8,593 nucleotides of DNA from Candidatus Peregrinibacteria bacterium (GTDB lineage Bacteria; Patescibacteriota; Gracilibacteria; UBA1369; LOWO2-01-FULL-3). The position numbers were made by a program, and so were the translations under genes. Shown here one piece after another: positions 4,516-8,593 of this stretch. Under the pieces are notes generated by a model. The model saw only the letters and a program-made list of their open reading frames with translations. It did not search any database and was not told where the DNA came from. The stretch lies in assembly GCA_016214225.1 (NCBI GenBank), contig JACROX010000037.1, forward strand, positions 5,970-14,562. The letters run 5' to 3'. Every line of letters begins with the position of its first letter. Within the stretch, counting starts at the first letter, position 1.

Positions 4516-7230
4516 TCACTGGAGGGAGGGGATGGCGGGAATCCGGATGAGGAAGCTGATCGGCCCCTTGTTCGCGAAGCTGTACACGGAAACATCCGGA
4601 GGGGAGGGGAGGGAGTTGGTGACGAAACCGTCGTAGGGGATCCAGACGGCTACCGGAGGGTAGGTGGATTGGTTCACTTCGAACTTGATTCCACCCTTGT
4701 TCTGAATCTTCATCGCGGCAGGGAAGTCCGAACACTTGAACCCGAAGACGAAAGTCCCGGGTCCGTTATATTCGATGGGCCCCATCGGCGCACCGCCGTT
4801 CTTCAGTATGCTGAAGGCGGTCGGTCCGAAGATGGAGAACGAGATCTCGTAGGTGGTTTTGGGGTTGCACTTCCACTCGGGGATTGAGCACTTTCCACCC
4901 TCGCACTTGCCCGGACAGTAGGCCTGGCACGTACCTTTCATGCACTTCCCGATGCTCTCTTGGCAGAAGGAGTAGATTTCGCAGATGCCGCATGATCCAC
5001 CGCAGCCGTCTGTCCCGCACTGCTTTGCGTTGCAGTTCGGAACGCATCCAGAGACGCACTTTCCGTCAATGCATTTGTCGCTACTGGTGCACTGCCCGCA
5101 AAGTCCGCCGCAGCCGTCGAGCCCGCACTGTTTCCCGCTGCACTTGGGAGTGCAGTCGAGCTTGCAGGAATCGTAAGACTGCTGAGGGAGAAGAATCACG
5201 CCGGTGGCGACGGCCTTCTGGGAAGTGACCTTCTTCCCGTCGATGATCTCGGTCATGGTGTAGGCAACTTCGATCGCTCCGTCCTTCGGCATGGAAGAAC
5301 AGGAGAGGTAGAAATTGCCGCCGACCTTGATCTTTTCGAAGGGAGGAATGAGCTGAATCCCAACGCCGGACTGGTAGTTGTCCTGCGCGAAGATGCAACT
5401 TGACGCATCCATCGGATCGATCATGTAGGCCTTCATGGTGTTGAACTTGATCGGGAAAATCTGGGCATTGCCCACCCAGCATTTGATGCCGAAGAGGACG
5501 GTGCCGGGTACCGGGCATTTGGTGTCTTCCGGTATGACCTTGCAGTCGATGTTCGAGACGATGGAGGGTGATGAGGGCTGATCTTTCTTGTCTTTCCCGT
5601 CCGACGAGGAGCTATCCGTGTTGTTGGACGAGTTGCCTGACTGATCTCCCGAAGAACTCGATTTGCCCGAAGAAGAACCCTGATCCCCCGAAGATCCGGT
5701 CTGATCCGAACCATCGGAAGAAGGAGCGTCCTCTTCAACTCCTTCGGCGTATCCGCCTACGTCCGTTGACTGATTGCAGGTCTGCTTGTCTCCGGTGGAC
5801 TTTTTGGAAGGGTCCACGCAGGCGAAAGCATGCTGGTCACAGACACAGGACGATCCGCATGCCACGTTCTTGCAGAAGCAGGGAGAGAGTGAAGCGGCCA
5901 TGAGCACCACTTGCCCTCTCGTGACTTTCTGCTCGGCGTTGTAGGAGAGCATGCTGGACGGAATTCCGCCGTAGAGGTAGAGAGTCTCGAGGTACTTGAA
6001 AGCCCAGTGCGAACTCGGAACGTTCTTGAAGTGTCCGCCCTTGGGCTCCTTGATCTCCACGACTCCCAGCGCGGAGGCCGACTCGACGATCATCTTCGCG
6101 GCCATCCCGAAGGTCGCCTCTTTGTTCGGCGCGAAGTAGAGGTACTTGTTGCTGACGATGCTGTACTTCACGCCGCAGACGACGGAGGAGAAGAACCAGT
6201 CGGTGTCCTGTACGTCCTTGAAGGGCTCGTAGCTTCCGCAGTTCGCGGCGAGTCCGAAAAGGAAGATGGAAACCTTCAGCGCCTCCGCCCGAGTAATCTT
6301 GTCGTCGGGGTGGAGGCCCTTGTCCGCTTTCCCGTCGAGAGCGCACTCGCTGTAGAGATACGCCGCGGCATCCCGAAGGTCACTGGTCAGTGACGAGTCG
6401 TCGCTGAACTTGTGACCGAGAGGTTTGCCGCAGGAGGGAATGAGCGGACAGTCGGGGAGAGCTCCGCAAGCGGAATTCACCCACGGCTTGGCCGAAACAC
6501 TCCCACCACCCGATGAGGAAGAGCAACTGGTCTTGAGCGTGTTGGTGAGCTTCAGGAAGGAGTACTGCTTCTGCGAGTTGAACACGTCGTTTCCGATGGT
6601 GCACATCGGAACGTCGTTTCCATCTGTGAAGCCCATCTTCAGAGGCGCTTTCGTACCGCAGTTCTCGAACTGGAAGTGCAGGTGCGGCCCTTGCGCGTTG
6701 CCACTCGCCCCGATCTTCGCGATCTGAAGCCCCTGGCAAACGCTCTTCCCTTGGCTGACGGTGATCGAGTTGTCGAGCAGATGGGCGTAGCGGCTGCAGA
6801 TGTTGCTGCCGTGATCGATGACCACGACATTGCCCCACGTTCCATCGCTCCCCGCCTTGATCACTGTCCCATCGGCGGAGGCCAGCACGGGCTTGCCTTC
6901 GTCGCTGTTGCCGGGAAGGTTGAAGTCCCACCCGTACTTGCAGACGTCGTAGCACCCGTTCGAGTGGGAGAGGTCGCAGTAGTCGCCGAGCACCTTGTCG
7001 TAGCCCTTCTCGTTGCAGATGTCGCAGTGCTCGGCCCACGACTGGGAGACTTCCCAGTTGTAGCCGGGCGGCAAAGGCACCTTGAAGTCGTTGCCGAAGC
7101 CTCCGAAGTCGCCGTCGCCCTCCGCGCTTTCGTACGTGGGCTCCGAGCTGTTGATGTTGGAGTTGTCTTCGGTCGCGCAAGCCGCCAACGCGGCCAGCAG
7201 ACAGAAGAAAAAGGTCTTCTTCGCGAACAT
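4516..7230 (-). CDS. M23 metallopeptidase lipoprotein with SLH and Cys-rich repeats
   Basis: A 904-residue surface lipoprotein that probably cuts peptidoglycan cross-bridges or stem peptides. The N-terminal signal ends in a lipobox with C18. The M23 (LytM-like) domain spans about 85-190: H89 and D102 (YGWDF), H150 (RYAHLL) and H183/H185 (PHLHF) supply the expected zinc and catalytic residues. H89 lies further from D102 than in the classic HxxxD motif; the adjacent position is a Lys. Three SLH-like repeats (about 274-327, 336-387, 400-450) suggest cell-wall polymer binding. A Ser/Gly/Asp-rich linker (about 503-556) leads to an unrecognised beta-rich domain (about 560-688), two Cys-rich repeats with CGxDGCGGxCGxC (about 693-763) and a second unrecognised domain (about 790-904). 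An SD site precedes the ATG. Codon use is strongly G/C-ending, unlike the flanking genes. CGxDGCGG repeats are familiar from Myxococcota-type secreted proteins, so transfer is plausible. Confidence 0.9.
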   Translation of the reverse strand: MFAKKTFFFCLLAALAACATEDNSNINSSEPTYESAEGDGDFGGFGNDFKVPLPPGYNWEVSQSWAEHCDICNEKGYDKVLGDYCDLSHSNGCYDVCKYGWDFNLPGNSDEGKPVLASADGTVIKAGSDGTWGNVVVIDHGSNICSRYAHLLDNSITVSQGKSVCQGLQIAKIGASGNAQGPHLHFQFENCGTKAPLKMGFTDGNDVPMCTIGNDVFNSQKQYSFLKLTNTLKTSCSSSSGGGSVSAKPWVNSACGALPDCPLIPSCGKPLGHKFSDDSSLTSDLRDAAAYLYSECALDGKADKGLHPDDKITRAEALKVSIFLFGLAANCGSYEPFKDVQDTDWFFSSVVCGVKYSIVSNKYLYFAPNKEATFGMAAKMIVESASALGVVEIKEPKGGHFKNVPSSHWAFKYLETLYLYGGIPSSMLSYNAEQKVTRGQVVLMAASLSPCFCKNVACGSSCVCDQHAFACVDPSKKSTGDKQTCNQSTDVGGYAEGVEEDAPSSDGSDQTGSSGDQGSSSGKSSSSGDQSGNSSNNTDSSSSDGKDKKDQPSSPSIVSNIDCKVIPEDTKCPVPGTVLFGIKCWVGNAQIFPIKFNTMKAYMIDPMDASSCIFAQDNYQSGVGIQLIPPFEKIKVGGNFYLSCSSMPKDGAIEVAYTMTEIIDGKKVTSQKAVATGVILLPQQSYDSCKLDCTPKCSGKQCGLDGCGGLCGQCTSSDKCIDGKCVSGCVPNCNAKQCGTDGCGGSCGICEIYSFCQESIGKCMKGTCQAYCPGKCEGGKCSIPEWKCNPKTTYEISFSIFGPTAFSILKNGGAPMGPIEYNGPGTFVFGFKCSDFPAAMKIQNKGGIKFEVNQSTYPPVAVWIPYDGFVTNSLPSPPDVSVYSFANKGPISFLIRIPAIPSLQ

Positions 7231-7236
7231 GGCTTG

Positions 7237-7242
7237 TCCTCT
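7237..7242 (-). promoter_or_regulatory. Shine-Dalgarno site of the M23 lipoprotein gene
   Basis: On the minus strand, AGAGGA lies 6 nt before the ATG at 7230. It fixes this start and is the only well-spaced SD site among the five genes. A 6-bp hairpin ggcggc-atgaa-gccgcc (7246-7262) sits immediately upstream in the transcript leader. No convincing -35/-10 pair was found for this gene. Confidence 0.7.
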
Positions 7243-7550
7243 TTTGGCGGCATGAAGCCGCCGGTTGTTGTTTGCTAGACTGAAATTTCAAAGAGCATCT
7301 CACGAACGATTATTTTCAAGCATACCGCGATGGCGGTGCGCCAGCTTTAATGTTCACGAGAATCATGCCAAATCTCGGGAGAGAAGGAATGTTTTCACAT
7401 CCTCCTGTCCACAAAATCCGGTTTCAAAAAAATCATAATCGGGAAATTCAAATAAAAAATTTTCACAAAATTATAAAAAAATAAAAACGCGACGCAGTAC
7501 CGAAAATTCAACAAACAAAGTGTTGACGATTTCACATCGACACAAAATGA

Positions 7551-7578
7551 TTGCAAATAAATGGTATGGGAATAAAAT
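7551..7578 (+). promoter_or_regulatory. Candidate promoter of the small lipoprotein gene
   Basis: TTGCAA (7551-7556) and TAAAAT (7573-7578) are spaced by 16 bp, predicting a start near 7585 and a leader of about 25 nt. An inverted repeat tatggga/tcccata (7565-7571 and 7591-7597) brackets the -10 box and the predicted start, where a repressor could bind. The region is AT-rich, so promoter-like matches are easy to find by chance. Confidence 0.4.
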
Positions 7579-7608
7579 CACAGCGAAATATCCCATAACT
7601 TTTAAAAA

Positions 7609-8379
7609 ATGAAGAAAATATCCGTTTTAATATTAGCCGTATTTTTATTAACGGCATGCGCAAACGCCATGGTAAAAAATGGCGCGACGCGAGACAGTCA
7701 AACTGCGCAAAATTCAGATAATGAATTTGTAAAAAACTGTCCTACTCAAGACAAAATCGGCAAAGATTATTGTATTTTCAGCAACATAAGCTGGAAAGTT
7801 TTTTACGATCAAGTTGCTCCGGATATAAAGAATTGCGAATTGATAAGTGAAAAATCTCCGGAAAGATCTCACTGTTATTGGGTATACGCGATGAGAGCAA
7901 AAGACCCTTCGCTTTGCGAGAAGATAAATGATAATTTCAGTCAAAATTCCGCGGGTCCGAGCTATGGATTTTTATCAAAAAGCAACTGCAAAAAAGAGCT
8001 TCATTATACGGCGCAAGATTCAGACTGGAGATTGGAAGCGGGATTTCCTCCTTATTCGGATCCTGTAGTTTTAGTTTATTCGGGAAAAGCAAAACTTGAT
8101 GGATGGTTAATAGAGGGAGGCGCTAAAGGTGAAAAAAATCCCGACCCGTATTTCCATATTGCCGACAAAGATTTGCAAAAATTACCTTTTTCAATGCAGA
8201 AAAATCAGGAATATTTATTGAAAGTATATTCGAAGGAAAATAAATTTGAAAAAGTACCGCAAAAAACAATAGACAGGCTTAAAAAATTCAGTGAAAAAAT
8301 TCCCGCCACGATAACTGTCGACAAAATAGAAGCGTTCACCGAAGGCTCGCCGATTTTGACGATAGTAGACGGTAAATAA
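7609..8379 (+). CDS. Putative lipoprotein of unknown function with twin-cysteine motif
   Basis: A 256-residue predicted lipoprotein. Residues 1-17 form a lipoprotein signal with lipobox LTAC (C17). The next part has six Cys arranged as two similar units: KNCELI (C76) with SHCYWVYA (C89), then SLCEKI (C103) with SNCKKEL (C127), preceded by C44 and C55. I associate this style of D-x-x-LCxKI / CY..A repeat with CPR and archaeal envelope proteins, but no named family was recognised. The rest (about 140-256) looks like a compact beta-rich domain with the phrases SGKAKLDGWLIEG and FTEGSPILTIVDG. The ATG follows an A-run with no SD site. It is divergent from the M23 lipoprotein gene and ends one base before a long fold-back element. 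Its codon use is AT-rich, like the cyclase and pilin genes. The function is unknown. Confidence 0.82.
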   Translation: MKKISVLILAVFLLTACANAMVKNGATRDSQTAQNSDNEFVKNCPTQDKIGKDYCIFSNISWKVFYDQVAPDIKNCELISEKSPERSHCYWVYAMRAKDPSLCEKINDNFSQNSAGPSYGFLSKSNCKKELHYTAQDSDWRLEAGFPPYSDPVVLVYSGKAKLDGWLIEGGAKGEKNPDPYFHIADKDLQKLPFSMQKNQEYLLKVYSKENKFEKVPQKTIDRLKKFSEKIPATITVDKIEAFTEGSPILTIVDGK

Positions 8380-8380
8380 A

Positions 8381-8555
8381 GGGAACATGTAAATATTTAT
8401 TTTTTAAGTGACTCACGGAGGTTTTGTCAAAAATGGAGATAAACAAGGCGTTAAAAAATTCCAAGGGCTGGGGCCCCTTCGAATTTTAGCCTTGCGAATC
8501 CCATTTTTAAAAACCGCAGTGCCGGAACTTAAAAAATAAATATTTACATATTCCC
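8381..8555. repeat. 175-bp long-stem fold-back element (MITE-like)
   Basis: The ends 8381-8408 and 8528-8555 are inverted repeats matching at 27 of 28 positions (mismatch C8386/A8550). Pairing continues inward with gaps (for example aaaatgg with ccattttt, and caaggc with gccttg) up to an apex aaggg/ccctt (8463-8467 and 8475-8479). The whole element can fold into one long imperfect hairpin. It has no coding capacity and starts one base after the lipoprotein stop codon. No clear target-site duplication is visible. A non-autonomous transposon remnant is most likely; a structured RNA or an outsized transcript end is the alternative. The remaining 38 bases (8556-8593) show no feature. Confidence 0.75.
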
Positions 8556-8593
8556 TCCATAATTCACCTCACCACAAACCCAACTATCCTACC

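Larger units (their letters stand above)
7231..7608. other. Divergent intergenic region with a composition change
   Basis: This 378-bp stretch separates the minus-strand peptidase gene from the plus-strand lipoprotein gene. Up to about 7400 the sequence is mixed in composition and has small hairpins (7246-7262; tggcg-gtg-cgcca at 7331-7343). From about 7410 it is very AT-rich with A and T runs, like the flanking AT-rich genes. The change probably marks the right edge of the GC-rich segment. No RNA gene, transposase or attachment-site repeat was recognised. Confidence 0.6.

Noticed and set aside
1399..4518. Recoded TGA (Gly or Trp) as in some CPR groups
   Set aside because: TGA serves as the stop of the second pilin gene (in an ATGA overlap) and of the M23 gene, and no gene here needs TGA read-through.
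4314..4887. Open frames across the fold-back element and the 3' end of the peptidase gene (4314-4595 minus, 4412-4636 plus, 4513-4887 plus)
   Set aside because: They are low-complexity translations of the repeat or antisense to a well-supported gene, with no domains or start signals.
4884..7303. Many long open frames antisense to or out of frame with the M23 gene
   Set aside because: They arise from its GC-rich codons; their Arg/Ser/Ala-rich products show no recognisable domain, while the 904-residue frame has a lipobox, M23 and SLH motifs.
7350..7484. A 44-codon plus-strand frame in the divergent intergenic region
   Set aside because: No SD site, no promoter placed for it, no recognisable motif, and it straddles the composition boundary and ends in an A-rich run.

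Overview
The window holds five protein genes, probably from an uncultivated bacterium of the Candidate Phyla Radiation (Patescibacteria) type. That assignment is tentative. It rests on AT-rich coding sequence, weak or absent Shine-Dalgarno (SD) sites on four of the five genes, an apparently leaderless pilin operon, and a twin-cysteine lipoprotein style I associate with such genomes. The code looks standard: TGA ends both the second pilin gene and the peptidase gene.

Layout: (1) 122-2064, minus strand, is a two-gene type IV pilin operon, a FimT/GspH-like prepilin followed by a larger PilW/PulJ-like prepilin, joined by an ATGA overlap. (2) 2065-2193 is a divergent promoter region. (3) 2194-4287, plus strand, encodes a CHASE2-sensor class III adenylate cyclase with all catalytic residues. 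(4) 4288-4515 holds a convergent terminator and a symmetric 116-bp fold-back repeat. (5) 4516-7230, minus strand, encodes a 904-residue lipoprotein with an M23 peptidase domain, three SLH repeats, a Ser-rich linker and Cys-rich CGxDGCGG repeats. Its DNA is clearly more GC-rich than its neighbours and it has a clear SD site, so it looks transferred (or mis-assembled). (6) 7231-7608 is a divergent intergenic region. (7) 7609-8379, plus strand, encodes a small lipoprotein of unknown function. (8) 8381-8555 is a 175-bp long-stem fold-back element starting one base after that gene's stop.

The most unusual feature is a 57-67 bp two-hairpin repeat present three times (36-92, 1312-1378, 1980-2043), always in the same orientation. 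Its hairpin stems differ in sequence but keep their pairing, and a 16-nt linker containing GTAG is conserved. Two copies lie inside the two pilin genes, in frame, exactly between the short ancestral-looking leader (ending KG) and the mature pilin start (G|FTLIE or G|VTLVE). They add 22-23 mostly basic or hydrophobic residues to each prepilin leader. The third copy is non-coding, just downstream of the operon. This looks like a REP-like mobile or structured element that targets, or is tolerated at, the prepilin cleavage site.

Functionally, the pilin pair points to a type IV pilus or pseudopilus at the cell surface. The divergent cyclase could couple an extracytoplasmic signal to cAMP. The two lipoproteins are envelope proteins. 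Only the pilin pair is clearly an operon; other functional links are inference from proximity.
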